22,320 nt of DNA from Paludibacter sp. (GCA_030655595.1 JAUSNQ010000196.1:1-22320), one strand, 5' to 3'; positions 7,408 to 15,566 are shown, numbered from the stretch's first letter. Notes: generated by a model not told the origin, from the sequence alone. Made by a program: numbers and translations.

Positions 7408-8856
7408 ATGCAAGAAATCAAATTTTATAGCGGAGAAAATCTACCGCTTGAATTGCACAAAACACGTATTGTGCAGAAACTCCATTTAGTTCCCATCGAA
7501 CGTCGCTTAGAAGCACTTTACGAAGGAGGATTTAACACTTTTCAATTAAGTACGAAAGATGTTTTTCTGGATATGTTGACTGACTCCGGAACGAACGCAA
7601 TGAGTGACAATCAATTAGCAGCCATGATGCAGGCTGACGATGCATATGCAGGCTCACAGAGTTTTGTGCGCTTGGAAAAAGCCGTACAAGACGTATTGGG
7701 CAAAAAACTCTTATTGCCGGTCCATCAAGGACGTGCAGCCGAGAACATCATCGCCATCGCTTATGTTCGCAAAGGCAGCTTGGTTCCGATGAACTACCAT
7801 TTCACAACCGCTATGGCACATATCACCGACAAAGGCGGACAAATTGCTGAATTATTGTACGATGAAGCATACGTGATTAACTCGAGTCATCCTTTCAAGG
7901 GTAATATGAATATCGAGAAATTAGAAGAAGTCATCTTGCAATACGGTGCCAAGAATATCCCTTTCATCCGGATGGAAGCTTCCACAAATTTAATTGGCGG
8001 TCAACCTTTCTCGATGCAGAATCTGCGTGACGTACGTGCAGTTGCAGATAAATATGGCATTCGCTTGATTCTCGACTGTAGCTTGATTGGCGAAAATGCC
8101 TATTTGATTATTCAAAGAGAGGAAGAATACAAAGATTCAGATATGGGAACCGTCATGCGTGCCATGACCGCCCTGGCAGATTTATGCTATTTCTCAGCTC
8201 GCAAACTAAGTTCTTCCCGCGGTGGAGGTATGTGTACCGACAGCCCTGAGATTTTCAGAGAACTGGAAGCTTTGGTTCCTTTATACGAGGGATTTTTAAC
8301 TTATGGAGGTATGTCAATCAGGGAAGTCGAAGCAATGGCGGTTGGACTTTACGAAACATTAGATGAAACGATTATCAGTCAAAGTCCTGCATTTATTAAG
8401 TACCTTGTAGGCGAATTAGACAAAAAGGGTATTCCTGTTATCAAACCAGCCGGTGTATTGGGAGCCCATTTGGATGCCATGCAAATTTGTGCACACATTC
8501 CACAAACGCAATATCCTGCGGGCGCACTTGCAGCTGCCTTGTTCCTGATTTCAGGTGTTCGTGGTATGGAACGTGGCTCAATATCGAACCAGCGCGATGA
8601 GTACGGTAACGAGACTTATGCCGACATGGAACTGTTGCGTTTGGCGGTTCCTCGTCGTGTGTTCACACTTTCACAGATTAAATATGTAGAAGATCGCTTA
8701 ACCTGGTTGTATGATAACCGCGCCTTAATCGGCGGTTTGAAATTCAACTACGAACCACCGGTATTGCGTTTCTTCATGGGTAAACTGGAACCAACAAGTG
8801 ATTGGCCACAAAAATTAGTAGCCAAGTTTAAAGAAGATTTCGGAGAAAGCTTGTAG
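7408..8856 (+). CDS. Tryptophanase / tyrosine phenol-lyase family beta-eliminating lyase (divergent active site)
   Basis: This PLP-dependent fold-type I enzyme belongs to the TnaA/Tpl family, which splits tryptophan or tyrosine into indole or phenol, pyruvate and ammonia. The 482-aa chain shows DVFLDMLTDSGTNAMS (51-66), DDAYAGS (77-83), the phosphate-binding PVHQGR (104-109), FTT (132-134), NLIGGQP (194-200), PLP aspartate D223, the Schiff-base lysine K266 in SARKL, carboxylate arginine R411 in LRLAVPRR, and the VRGMERG segment (384-390). That last segment keeps the arginine linked to phenol recognition in Tpl. Departures, aligned from memory with Citrobacter Tpl: the PLP-contacting Arg217 is Leu226, Asp after the Schiff-base Lys is Leu267, and His343 is Leu351. 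Automatic annotation would say tryptophanase; the substrate is uncertain. Promoter and hairpin lie upstream and a terminator follows, so it is probably monocistronic. Confidence 0.88.
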   Translation: MQEIKFYSGENLPLELHKTRIVQKLHLVPIERRLEALYEGGFNTFQLSTKDVFLDMLTDSGTNAMSDNQLAAMMQADDAYAGSQSFVRLEKAVQDVLGKKLLLPVHQGRAAENIIAIAYVRKGSLVPMNYHFTTAMAHITDKGGQIAELLYDEAYVINSSHPFKGNMNIEKLEEVILQYGAKNIPFIRMEASTNLIGGQPFSMQNLRDVRAVADKYGIRLILDCSLIGENAYLIIQREEEYKDSDMGTVMRAMTALADLCYFSARKLSSSRGGGMCTDSPEIFRELEALVPLYEGFLTYGGMSIREVEAMAVGLYETLDETIISQSPAFIKYLVGELDKKGIPVIKPAGVLGAHLDAMQICAHIPQTQYPAGALAAALFLISGVRGMERGSISNQRDEYGNETYADMELLRLAVPRRVFTLSQIKYVEDRLTWLYDNRALIGGLKFNYEPPVLRFFMGKLEPTSDWPQKLVAKFKEDFGESL

Positions 8857-8877
8857 TCAATTAACAACAAAATATTG

Positions 8878-8934
8878 CATCGGATTAAAGAAGAAAATAA
8901 ATAAGGTATTTTTTTCGATAATCCGATGTTTTTT
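8878..8934 (+). terminator. Intrinsic terminator after the tryptophanase-like gene
   Basis: A perfect 10-bp stem, CATCGGATTA (8878-8887) with TAATCCGATG (8919-8928), is followed by six T. The 31-nt loop contains A/T-rich segments (AAATAAATA and a T-run) that can extend the helix. It starts 21 bp after the stop codon. Confidence 0.75.
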
Positions 8935-8980
8935 GTTTTTTCGGTTTTCTTCGAGGATATTTTATCCGAACATTTTACCA

Positions 8981-8988
8981 TACCTTTG
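8981..8988 (+). promoter_or_regulatory. zupT promoter, -7 box
   Basis: TACCTTTG fits TAnnTTTG, 25 nt before the zupT ATG. No TTTG is seen at the -33 position. A gapped palindrome (TTCG-A-GGATA, TTATCC-GAA at 8950-8970) overlaps that position and could be an operator, but it matches no metal-regulator box that I recognise. Confidence 0.5.
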
Positions 8989-9013
8989 CGTTTTAGAAAA
9001 TTAAACCCCGAAC

Positions 9014-9823
9014 ATGGAAACTTCAAACATACTTTTTGCCTTCGGATTAACCCTTTTTGCAGGGTTAGCTACCGGTATCGGAAGTCTCATTGGATTTCTG
9101 CATAAAAAGTTCAACCCAAAATTTTTGGCTGCATCTCTTGGTTTTTCTGCCGGAGTAATGATTTATGTTTCTTTGGTTGAAATATTTGCCAAGGCTAAAG
9201 ATGCTTTAACCATCGAATTTGGCGCTAAACCCGGATATTGGTTTACCATCATCGGTTTCTTTGCAGGTATTGCCCTCATAGGTATCATCGACAAATTAAT
9301 TCCATCAGGAGAAAACCCACATGAAATTAACAAAACAAGAGATTACGACAATTTAGGTAAAAGAGACAAAAGCAAACTGATGCGGATGGGATTATTTTCG
9401 GCACTTGCGATAACAATCCACAACTTTCCGGAAGGTTTGGCCACATTTATGGCTGCCATGGCTGATCCAACATTGGGAATCAGTATTGCCGTGGCCATTG
9501 CTATTCACAATATTCCTGAAGGACTGGCTGTATCAGCTCCTATTTACTATGCAACAAGAAGTAAGAAAAAAGCATTCTTCTATTCTTTCATGTCCGGTCT
9601 GGCCGAACCCGTTGGAGCCATCATCGGTTACTTTTTGTTGAGTTGGTTTTTCGCCGATGCCGCTTTCGGATTTATTTTTGCCGGAGTGGCCGGAATCATG
9701 GTCTATATTTCCTTGGATGAATTGCTTCCAACAGCCGAAGAATACGGCGAACACCATGTGGCCATTTACGGATTAATCGGCGGCATGGCCGTCATGGCAC
9801 TCAGTCTGGTACTGATGGCTTAA
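9014..9823 (+). CDS. zupT: ZIP-family zinc/divalent metal importer (ZupT)
   Basis: This inner-membrane ZIP transporter brings Zn2+, and in ZupT also Fe2+ and Mn2+, into the cytoplasm. It has 269 aa and about eight hydrophobic segments. The metal-binding signatures are both intact: HNFPEG at 136-141 and HNIPEG at 165-170, on the two central helices. A third acidic motif, [16 protein letters not shown], lies near the C-terminus. The cytoplasmic loop between TM3 and TM4 (about residues 95-125) is short and charged, unlike the His-rich loop of some ZIPs. The gene has its own -7 box, and the MetH reactivation-domain gene follows 20 bp downstream, so the two are probably one transcript. Confidence 0.93.
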   Translation: METSNILFAFGLTLFAGLATGIGSLIGFLHKKFNPKFLAASLGFSAGVMIYVSLVEIFAKAKDALTIEFGAKPGYWFTIIGFFAGIALIGIIDKLIPSGENPHEINKTRDYDNLGKRDKSKLMRMGLFSALAITIHNFPEGLATFMAAMADPTLGISIAVAIAIHNIPEGLAVSAPIYYATRSKKKAFFYSFMSGLAEPVGAIIGYFLLSWFFADAAFGFIFAGVAGIMVYISLDELLPTAEEYGEHHVAIYGLIGGMAVMALSLVLMA

Positions 9824-9843
9824 TGATACTAAAACAATAAAAT

Positions 9844-10776
9844 ATGAACGAAACACCCAAACATATCGGTTTAATTGAGTTCAAAGATATCAACCTCAAC
9901 GAAATTGCACCTTTTATTCACTGGTCATTTTTCTTTTTGGCCTGGCGAATATCAGGTAAATACGAAGGCATTGAAACCGTCTGCGACTGTGCTTCTTGTA
10001 TAACCGGCTGGTTACAAAAGATTCCGGAATCTGAAAGAGCTAAAGCTGAAGAAGCCATCAAACTATATAGAGATGCACAGGCAATGCTCCGGGAATTCAG
10101 AGAAAAGAAAGTCCTCACAATCAACGCTTCAGTTGGAATTTATCCTGCTTATGCGAAAGATGATGATATTTTTGTCATACATGACGAAAAAGAGGTTTGC
10201 ATCCCGACTTTACGCCAACAACAACCCGCTTCTGACGGATACTGTTATGCATTAGCAGACTTCATCAAACCTGCAGATGATTATTTGGGTGTGTTCGCCA
10301 CTACTGTTCTTGGCGTGGAGACTTTTGCTGCAGGTTATGAGAAAGATAACGATGATTATAGCTCAATACTCGCAAAAACCCTGTCTGACCGCATCGCCGA
10401 AGCAACCGCTGAATGGCTGCATTATGAGGTACGCACAAAATACTGGGGCTATGCGCCTGATGAGAAAAAAGATATTGGGGAAATGTACAAGGTGCATTAT
10501 CAGGGAATCCGCCCTGCTGTTGGCTATCCGTCATTGCCCGATCAATCCATCATTTTCGAGCTTGATCCTCTGATAAAATTCAACAACATCGGCATTCAAC
10601 TGACAGAAAATGGAGCCATGTTCCCCAACGCATCTGTATGCGGAATTTACTTCGCCCATCCTAAGTCAAAATACTTCATGATAGGCAAAATCGATGATAA
10701 TCAGCTGAACAATTATGCCGAACGCAGGGGAAAATCTCCGGAAGTCATCAGAAAATGGCTGGCATCCAACCTGTGA
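9844..10776 (+). CDS. Stand-alone cobalamin-dependent methionine synthase (MetH) reactivation domain
   Basis: The 310-aa chain matches the C-terminal AdoMet-binding domain of MetH, which reductively methylates inactivated cob(II)alamin. Seen in order: [12 protein letters not shown] (23-34), VGIYPAY (97-103), [24 protein letters not shown] (137-154), [16 protein letters not shown]...YWGYAPDE (182-207), the AdoMet signature GIRPAVGYP (221-229) and [15 protein letters not shown]...[12 protein letters not shown] (253-283). The homocysteine, folate and cobalamin domains are absent. Length equals the domain alone, so this is a separate subunit as in Thermotoga, not a fragment. Two oddities: the Asp of E. 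coli FIDW (an AdoMet contact, numbered from memory as D946) is His26, and a CDC-x-x-C group (C47, C49, C52) sits in an insertion after the first helix. The core MetH must be encoded elsewhere. Likely co-transcribed with zupT; MetH needs Zn2+. Confidence 0.9.
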   Translation: MNETPKHIGLIEFKDINLNEIAPFIHWSFFFLAWRISGKYEGIETVCDCASCITGWLQKIPESERAKAEEAIKLYRDAQAMLREFREKKVLTINASVGIYPAYAKDDDIFVIHDEKEVCIPTLRQQQPASDGYCYALADFIKPADDYLGVFATTVLGVETFAAGYEKDNDDYSSILAKTLSDRIAEATAEWLHYEVRTKYWGYAPDEKKDIGEMYKVHYQGIRPAVGYPSLPDQSIIFELDPLIKFNNIGIQLTENGAMFPNASVCGIYFAHPKSKYFMIGKIDDNQLNNYAERRGKSPEVIRKWLASNL

Positions 10777-10791
10777 TTACATCCTTTTTTG

Positions 10792-10799
10792 TACTTTTG
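10792..10799 (+). promoter_or_regulatory. trmD promoter, -7 box
   Basis: TACTTTTG matches TAnnTTTG, 17 nt before the trmD ATG. It lies after the preceding gene's stop, which gives trmD its own start site and a very short leader. Confidence 0.5.
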
Positions 10800-10816
10800 T
10801 ACTTAAAATTATCAAG

Positions 10817-11488
10817 ATGCGCATCGATATCATTTCTGCCGTTCCCGAATTATTGGACAGTCCGCTGAATTTCTCCATCCTGAAAAGGGCACAGGAGAAA
10901 GGTCTGGTGGAAATCTGCGTGCACAATCTGCGGGATTACGCTACCGACAAACACAGGCATGTAGATGATTACGCTTTTGGTTTTGGAGCGGGTATGGTTT
11001 TAAAAATTGAGCCGATCGACCGGATTATTACGCAGTTGAAATCAGAAAGAAATTACGACGAGATCATTTACACTTCGCCCGATGGAGAAAAGTTCAATCA
11101 ACCGATGGCAAATCGCTTATCACTCTCCGAAAACCTGATAATTTTGTGCGGGCATTACAAAGGTATCGACCATCGCATCAGGGAACATTTCATCACCAAA
11201 GAAATCAGTATAGGTGATTTTGTGCTTACCGGTGGAGAGATTCCCGCAGCTTTGATGACAGATGCGATCGTCCGGCTTATCCCGGGCGTTATCAGTGATG
11301 AAACATCCGCTTTGTCGGATTCCTTTCAGGATAATCTGCTTGCTCCACCAGTCTATACCCGTCCCGCCGAATACAAAGGCTGGAAGGTGCCTGATATATT
11401 ACTTTCCGGTCATCAGGCAAAAATTGAGGAATGGATGCATGAGCAATCGGTGGAAAGAACAAGATTATTAAGACCTGATTTATTATAA
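10817..11488 (+). CDS. trmD: tRNA (guanine-37-N1)-methyltransferase
   Basis: TrmD methylates G37 next to the anticodon using AdoMet, which prevents +1 frameshifting. The 223-aa product is the usual length. Typical features are [13 protein letters not shown] at the start, [13 protein letters not shown], the trefoil-knot AdoMet site (LCGHYKGID, then [20 protein letters not shown] and RLIPGV), and the C-terminal tRNA-binding part with [36 protein letters not shown] instead of the proteobacterial CGRYEG is common in Bacteroidota. I chose the ATG at 10817 because an in-frame ATG at 10715 would add 34 residues unrelated to the family and overlap the previous gene. It is not linked here to rpsP, rimM or rplS. 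Confidence 0.95.
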   Translation: MRIDIISAVPELLDSPLNFSILKRAQEKGLVEICVHNLRDYATDKHRHVDDYAFGFGAGMVLKIEPIDRIITQLKSERNYDEIIYTSPDGEKFNQPMANRLSLSENLIILCGHYKGIDHRIREHFITKEISIGDFVLTGGEIPAALMTDAIVRLIPGVISDETSALSDSFQDNLLAPPVYTRPAEYKGWKVPDILLSGHQAKIEEWMHEQSVERTRLLRPDLL

Positions 11489-11520
11489 TTTGTTTATTTC
11501 AAACAAAATACTTACCTTTG
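11489..11520 (+). promoter_or_regulatory. higBA promoter with overlapping inverted-repeat operator
   Basis: TTTG (11489-11492), a 20-nt spacer and TACCTTTG (11513-11520) make the best consensus Bacteroidota promoter in the window, 24 nt before higB. An inverted repeat TTTGTTT (11489-11495) with AAACAAA (11501-11507) covers the -33 box and part of the spacer, a suitable place for HigA autorepression. Confidence 0.65.
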
Positions 11521-11544
11521 ACGTTACTAACTTAAATCGACAGT

Positions 11545-11826
11545 ATGATTGTTTCATTTGGCTCCAAAGACACTGAAAAAATTTGGGAAGGAAAAAGAGT
11601 TAAACGTTTTCCAACTGATATTCAACAAATTGGGCGACGTAAATTAAGGATGCTCAACAACTCTCAAAATATTACTGATTTGCGGATTCCCCCTTCAAAT
11701 CATTTGGAGAAACTTTCTGGAAACTTGAATAGCTATTATAGTATTCGCATCAACAATCAATGGAGAATTATTTTTAAATGGGAAAACAATCACTCATTCG
11801 AAGTAGAAATAATTGATTATCACTAA
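11545..11826 (+). CDS. higB: HigB-family toxin (RelE/ParE superfamily mRNA interferase)
   Basis: This 93-aa protein has the compact RelE-fold pattern of the HigB/GraT type: an N-terminal MIVSFGSKDTEKIWEG, a helical segment rich in Lys/Arg with RRKLRMLN, LRIPPSN-x-LEKL, and the core strand pattern YYSIRINNQWRIIFKWE...VEIIDYH. The family cleaves mRNA at the ribosome. The Arg residues of the core strands and the terminal DYH match active family members, so the toxin looks intact. Its gene precedes the antitoxin gene by 14 bp; the toxin-first order is characteristic of higBA. Confidence 0.92.
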   Translation: MIVSFGSKDTEKIWEGKRVKRFPTDIQQIGRRKLRMLNNSQNITDLRIPPSNHLEKLSGNLNSYYSIRINNQWRIIFKWENNHSFEVEIIDYH

Positions 11827-11840
11827 TTAAACAGATCAAT

Positions 11841-12146
11841 ATGAACACATTAAACAACATACATCCGGGCGAAATTTTAAATGAGGAGTTTTTAATCCCG
11901 ATGGAGATTTCTGCTTATAAGTTATCTAAAGATCTGGAAATTCCACAAACACGTATTTCTCAGATTATCAAAGGAAAACGGAGAATAACCGCTGACACGG
12001 CGTTACGTTTAAGTCTGTATTTTGGCAATTCCGCAAAATTCTGGTTAGGATTACAAGATGATTATGATATTGAGGAAGAAAAGGCTGCACGAACCATTGT
12101 ATTTGAAAGAATCAGAAGCAGAAAAACGATTCACGAAGTTGTATAA
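11841..12146 (+). CDS. higA: HigA-family antitoxin (XRE-type HTH, VapI-like)
   Basis: The 101-aa protein begins with the HigA signature IHPGEILNEEFLIPM (residues 7-21) and carries an XRE helix-turn-helix at about 25-62 (AYKLSKDLEIPQTRISQIIKGKR). It ends with FWLGLQDDYDI, as in other HigA proteins. It should neutralise HigB and repress the shared promoter, where an inverted repeat lies at 11489-11507. The argC start codon is only 25 bp beyond its stop, with no visible promoter between them. Confidence 0.92.
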   Translation: MNTLNNIHPGEILNEEFLIPMEISAYKLSKDLEIPQTRISQIIKGKRRITADTALRLSLYFGNSAKFWLGLQDDYDIEEEKAARTIVFERIRSRKTIHEVV

Positions 12147-12171
12147 TTTTTACTGATTAACTACCAATCTC

Positions 12172-13146
12172 ATGAAAAAAATTAAAACAGGCGTCATTGG
12201 CGGCGCAGGCTATACTGCCGGAGAATTACTGAGGATACTGATCAATCATCCTAATGTTGAAATAAAATTCGTGAACAGCAACAGCAATGCAGGAAATCCG
12301 GTAACAGAAATTCACAGCGGTCTCATCGGGGAAACTGACCTGGCATTCACGTCTGAGTTGCCTTTAAATGAAGTCGATGCCCTGTTTCTTTGTTCGGCTC
12401 ATGGCGACAGCAAAAAATTCATGGAACAAAATGCTGTACCGCAAAACGTAAAAATCATTGACCTATCGACTGATTACCGGGCAAAAGGTACAAACAACGA
12501 TTTTGTTTACGGATTACCTGAATTGAATCACGAAGCCATACGTAAAGCTAACCGGGTTGCTAATCCGGGCTGTTTTGCTACTGCCATCCAGGTTGGTTTA
12601 TTACCCTTGGCAGCAAAAGGGATTTTAAAAGATGAAATCCATGTGAATGCTATAACAGGCTCAACTGGTGCGGGAGTTAAACCTTCTTCAACTTCCCACT
12701 TCAGCTGGAGAAATAACAATATTTCTATCTACAAACCTTTTGAACATCAACACCTGGAGGAAATTGGACAGTCGCTCAGGCAACTTCAGCCGGAATTCAC
12801 CCAGGCACTGAACTTTATTCCGGTACGAGGTAATTTTACGCGTGGTATTTATGTAACAACTTATACCAAATGTGCTTTATCACTGTCAGAAGCCAAAGAG
12901 CTTTATCATCATTTTTACAAGAATGCTGCTTTTACTTTCGTTACTGATAAAAATCCGGATTTGAAACAGGTGGTGAATACCAATAAAGCAATTATCTATC
13001 TTGAAAAACATGGAGATAAACTGCTCATTGTTTCCATGATAGATAATTTACTGAAAGGCGCATCGGGACAAGCCGTTCAGAATATGAATCTGATGTTCGG
13101 GTTGGACGAGAAAACCGGATTGGGATTAAAACCGATTGGTTTCTAA
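12172..13146 (+). CDS. argC: N-acetyl-gamma-glutamyl-phosphate reductase
   Basis: ArgC reduces N-acetylglutamyl phosphate to the semialdehyde with NADPH, the third step of arginine synthesis. The 324-aa chain has the Rossmann motif GVIGGAGYTAGEL (residues 7-19), the catalytic cysteine in NPGCFAT, and an active-site region GSTGAGVKPSSTSHFSWRNNN. The family segment IPVRGNFTRGIYVT also aligns, although many ArgC proteins have a His at the Asn of RGNF. Length is on the short side but usual for Bacteroidota ArgC. The gene stands apart from other arg genes and sits 25 bp behind higA on the same strand, so it probably depends at least in part on the higBA promoter. Its end is 10 bp from the convergent end of acr3. 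Confidence 0.93.
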   Translation: MKKIKTGVIGGAGYTAGELLRILINHPNVEIKFVNSNSNAGNPVTEIHSGLIGETDLAFTSELPLNEVDALFLCSAHGDSKKFMEQNAVPQNVKIIDLSTDYRAKGTNNDFVYGLPELNHEAIRKANRVANPGCFATAIQVGLLPLAAKGILKDEIHVNAITGSTGAGVKPSSTSHFSWRNNNISIYKPFEHQHLEEIGQSLRQLQPEFTQALNFIPVRGNFTRGIYVTTYTKCALSLSEAKELYHHFYKNAAFTFVTDKNPDLKQVVNTNKAIIYLEKHGDKLLIVSMIDNLLKGASGQAVQNMNLMFGLDEKTGLGLKPIGF

Positions 13147-13156
13147 TCCCATCTCC

Positions 13157-14191
13157 CTATTTCCAGGCAGTTTTGTTGGCAATTTTAACCAACGCCAACA
13201 TCACTGGCACTTCTACCAACACCCCCACAACAGTAACAAGCGTGGCTCCTGAGTTCAGTCCAAACAGGACTATGGCTACTGCCACCGACAGTTCAAAGAA
13301 ATTACTGGCACCAATAAGTGATGCCGGAGCAGCGATGTTGTGCGGTAATTTCCAGCGTTTTGCCCATCCGTACGCGATGAAAAAAATCAGGACAGTCTGA
13401 ATGATCAACGGCACAGCAATCAATACTATATGCAACGGATTTTTCAGGATTACATCCCCCTGAAAAGAAAAAATGATGATGAGCGTAAGCAATAAACCTG
13501 TGATGGTTATGCCGGTAAATTTCTTCAGAAAAATATTTTCAAAGAACTCCTTTCCACGATGTGCAATCACCGAGTTTCTGACTAAATAAGCTAAAACGAG
13601 CGGTATCACCACGAACAACACCACCGACATGATCAATGTATTCCAGGGAATAGATATGCCTGTAATTCCAAGCAACAACGTTACAATAGGAATAAATGCC
13701 ACAATGATAATTAAATCGTTGATGGCTACCTGTACCAGTGTATAAGCAGGATTACCTTTCGTAAGATGACTCCACACAAAAACCATGGCCGTACAGGGAG
13801 CAGCTCCCAACAATACCGCACCTGCAAGATATTCTTTTGCCAAATCGGCTGGGATCAGCAATTTATATATCACGAAGAAGAATAACCAGGCAATTCCAAA
13901 CATGGTAAAAGGCTTGATGAGCCAGTTTACCACCAACGTAACCGTCAGACCTTTGGGCATTTTCACTGCATCCACAATGCTTTTGAAATCAATTTTCAGC
14001 ATCATCGGAAATATCATAATCCAGATGAGAATGGCAATCGGAATGGAGACATTGGCATACTCGAATTTTCCTAAAGTTTCGGGAACAACAGGCAGCAATT
14101 TACCAATTGCTATACCCGCAACAATACACAACGCGACCCAAAGCGATAGATAACGGTCGAAGAACGACATTTTTGCTGATTCGTTACTCAT
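13157..14191 (-). CDS. acr3: Arsenite efflux transporter, ACR3 family
   Basis: ACR3 exports As(III) across the inner membrane. The 344-aa protein has about ten hydrophobic segments and starts with FFDRYLSLWVALCIVAGIAIG, a typical ACR3 opening. The conserved, functionally required cysteine of TM4 is C133 in GAAPCTAMVFVWS, and the conserved glutamate of the last helices is E327 in GVLVEVPVM. Sometimes named arsB, it belongs to the ACR3/BART family rather than to E. coli-type ArsB. It is the last gene of the ars operon, 7 bp after arsM. No arsA ATPase or arsD is present, so export would be driven by the membrane potential. Confidence 0.94.
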   Translation of the reverse strand: MSNESAKMSFFDRYLSLWVALCIVAGIAIGKLLPVVPETLGKFEYANVSIPIAILIWIMIFPMMLKIDFKSIVDAVKMPKGLTVTLVVNWLIKPFTMFGIAWLFFFVIYKLLIPADLAKEYLAGAVLLGAAPCTAMVFVWSHLTKGNPAYTLVQVAINDLIIIVAFIPIVTLLLGITGISIPWNTLIMSVVLFVVIPLVLAYLVRNSVIAHRGKEFFENIFLKKFTGITITGLLLTLIIIFSFQGDVILKNPLHIVLIAVPLIIQTVLIFFIAYGWAKRWKLPHNIAAPASLIGASNFFELSVAVAIVLFGLNSGATLVTVVGVLVEVPVMLALVKIANKTAWK

Positions 14192-14198
14192 GTTCTGC

Positions 14199-15002
14199 TT
14201 ATTTTTTTGCTGAGACTGTAATACTAAAAATTCCGGTTTCGCTAATCTTAAAACTGCTTATTGCTTCATCTGTTAAATATTTCACGAGAATTTCTTCGGG
14301 AATTGTAATTAATTTCTGTTTGTGGATGGTTATATCCTTAAACCCTTGTTTTTCAATTATTTTCAAATAATCATTGATGTCAGATGCTCCTGCAACACAA
14401 CCAGCATACATCACAGCATCATTCCTGAGACTTTGAGGCAGTTTTCCTTTTGTTACCACATCTGAAACACAGAAATGTCCGCCGGGCTTCATAACCCGCA
14501 TAACTTCGACAAATGCTTTTTCTTTATCAGGAACCAAATTCAGCACACAGTTCGAAATAACTACATCAAACTGATTATCAGGAAAGGGCATCGAATCAAT
14601 ATCTCCTTGTATAAATTCAACATTCTCGTAACCCAATTTTTGATTGTTGATTCTGGCTTTTTTTATCATAGCTTCTGTAAAATCGAGTCCGGTTACCTTG
14701 CCGCTTGCACCAACAATGGCTCTTGCCACAAAACAATCGTTTCCAGCTCCACTTCCCAAATCAAGCACCGAATCCCCTTCGTTGATATCAGCAAACTGAG
14801 TTGGCAATCCACAACCCAGTCCCAAATCGGCATCGGGATGATGACCTGCAACACCGGTATATTCATCACCAATCATACTGAATTCCAATTCTCCGCAACA
14901 ACCGGAGGTTCCGCAACAAGATACTGTTTCCTGAAGCATACTTTGTTGTGCAATCTCACCGTATTTTTCCTGCACTACAAGTTTTAAATCTTTCGATTTC
15001 AT
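14199..15002 (-). CDS. arsM: Arsenite S-adenosylmethionine methyltransferase
   Basis: ArsM methylates As(III) to mono-, di- and trimethyl species. The 267-aa chain has the AdoMet motif VLDLGSGAG at 79-87 and the arsenic-binding cysteines in family positions: C64 in LGLGCG, C152 in ISNCVLNL and C202 in YAGCVAGA. An N-terminal CCGTSGCCG at 29-37 supplies more thiols (C29, C30, C35, C36). The motif HHPDADLGLGCG is characteristic of bacterial ArsM. It lies 89 bp after arsC, in a gap that holds an imperfect inverted repeat, and 7 bp before acr3. Confidence 0.95.
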   Translation of the reverse strand: MKSKDLKLVVQEKYGEIAQQSMLQETVSCCGTSGCCGELEFSMIGDEYTGVAGHHPDADLGLGCGLPTQFADINEGDSVLDLGSGAGNDCFVARAIVGASGKVTGLDFTEAMIKKARINNQKLGYENVEFIQGDIDSMPFPDNQFDVVISNCVLNLVPDKEKAFVEVMRVMKPGGHFCVSDVVTKGKLPQSLRNDAVMYAGCVAGASDINDYLKIIEKQGFKDITIHKQKLITIPEEILVKYLTDEAISSFKISETGIFSITVSAKK

Positions 15003-15031
15003 ATGTAAATAATTTATTTTTTAGTTGTCAC

Positions 15032-15095
15032 ATGAAACTCGCATGTCAAATTTTCATCAACTTTGGTTAATAATTCTTACTCATGCTCGTTTCAT
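15032..15095 (-). repeat. Imperfect inverted repeat between arsC and arsM
   Basis: ATGAAACTCGCATG (15032-15045) and CATGCTCGTTTCAT (15082-15095) pair at 12 of 14 positions around a 36-nt loop, and the right arm covers the arsC stop codon. There is no T-run on the coding strand, so it is not a simple terminator. A stem in the mRNA that adjusts arsM expression or stability is possible. Confidence 0.5.
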
Positions 15096-15517
15096 AACTG
15101 CGGTTTGATTTCTTCTACATAGAATTTGTAAAAGCCTGCTTTAATTTCATCTCTTACCCTTATAAATTCGCTCCAGATAAAATCTTCGGTTCCAACAGCA
15201 TGACTGGGATCATCAAATCCGATGTGCAAACGTTTCTTTACTTTTCCAAGAAAAGCCGGACAAGCTTCATTGGCACCTCCGCAAACGGTCATGACATAGT
15301 CCCACTCCTCGCCAAGGTACTTTTCAACCGAATCTGATGTGTGGTGACTGATATCGATTCCGACTTCAGCCATTGCTTTTACTGCTTTTGGGTTGAGTTT
15401 TCCGCTTGCTTCCGTTCCGGCTGAGCAAACTGTGATGTTTTTATCAAACGATTGTAACCAGCCGTGTGCCATCTGACTGCGGCATGAGTTTCCTGTACAA
15501 AGAATTAATACCTTCAT
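15092..15517 (-). CDS. arsC: Arsenate reductase, thioredoxin-linked (low-molecular-weight phosphatase fold)
   Basis: ArsC reduces As(V) to As(III), the form that ArsM and ACR3 act on. The 141-aa protein has the phosphatase-type loop CTGNSCRS at 7-14 (nucleophile C7) and the two redox cysteines C79 and C86 in TVCGGANEACP. These correspond to the C10/C82/C89 cascade of the S. aureus enzyme. The IGFDDPSHAVGT segment supplies the expected Asp-Asp-Pro. It should be recycled by thioredoxin rather than glutaredoxin. It sits third in the ars operon, 49 bp after the rhodanese gene. Confidence 0.94.
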   Translation of the reverse strand: MKVLILCTGNSCRSQMAHGWLQSFDKNITVCSAGTEASGKLNPKAVKAMAEVGIDISHHTSDSVEKYLGEEWDYVMTVCGGANEACPAFLGKVKKRLHIGFDDPSHAVGTEDFIWSEFIRVRDEIKAGFYKFYVEEIKPQL

Positions 15518-15566
15518 TTATGTTTATTTTGTATATGATTTATAATTTACAGATTTGAATTTAATT

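Noticed and set aside
8950..8970. Gapped palindrome upstream of zupT as a Zur or Fur box
   Set aside because: The two halves are out of register by one base and do not match a metal-regulator consensus that I can recall with confidence.
10715..10816. Upstream in-frame extension of trmD
   Set aside because: It overlaps the preceding gene, adds residues unlike TrmD, and a -7 box lies between it and the normal start.
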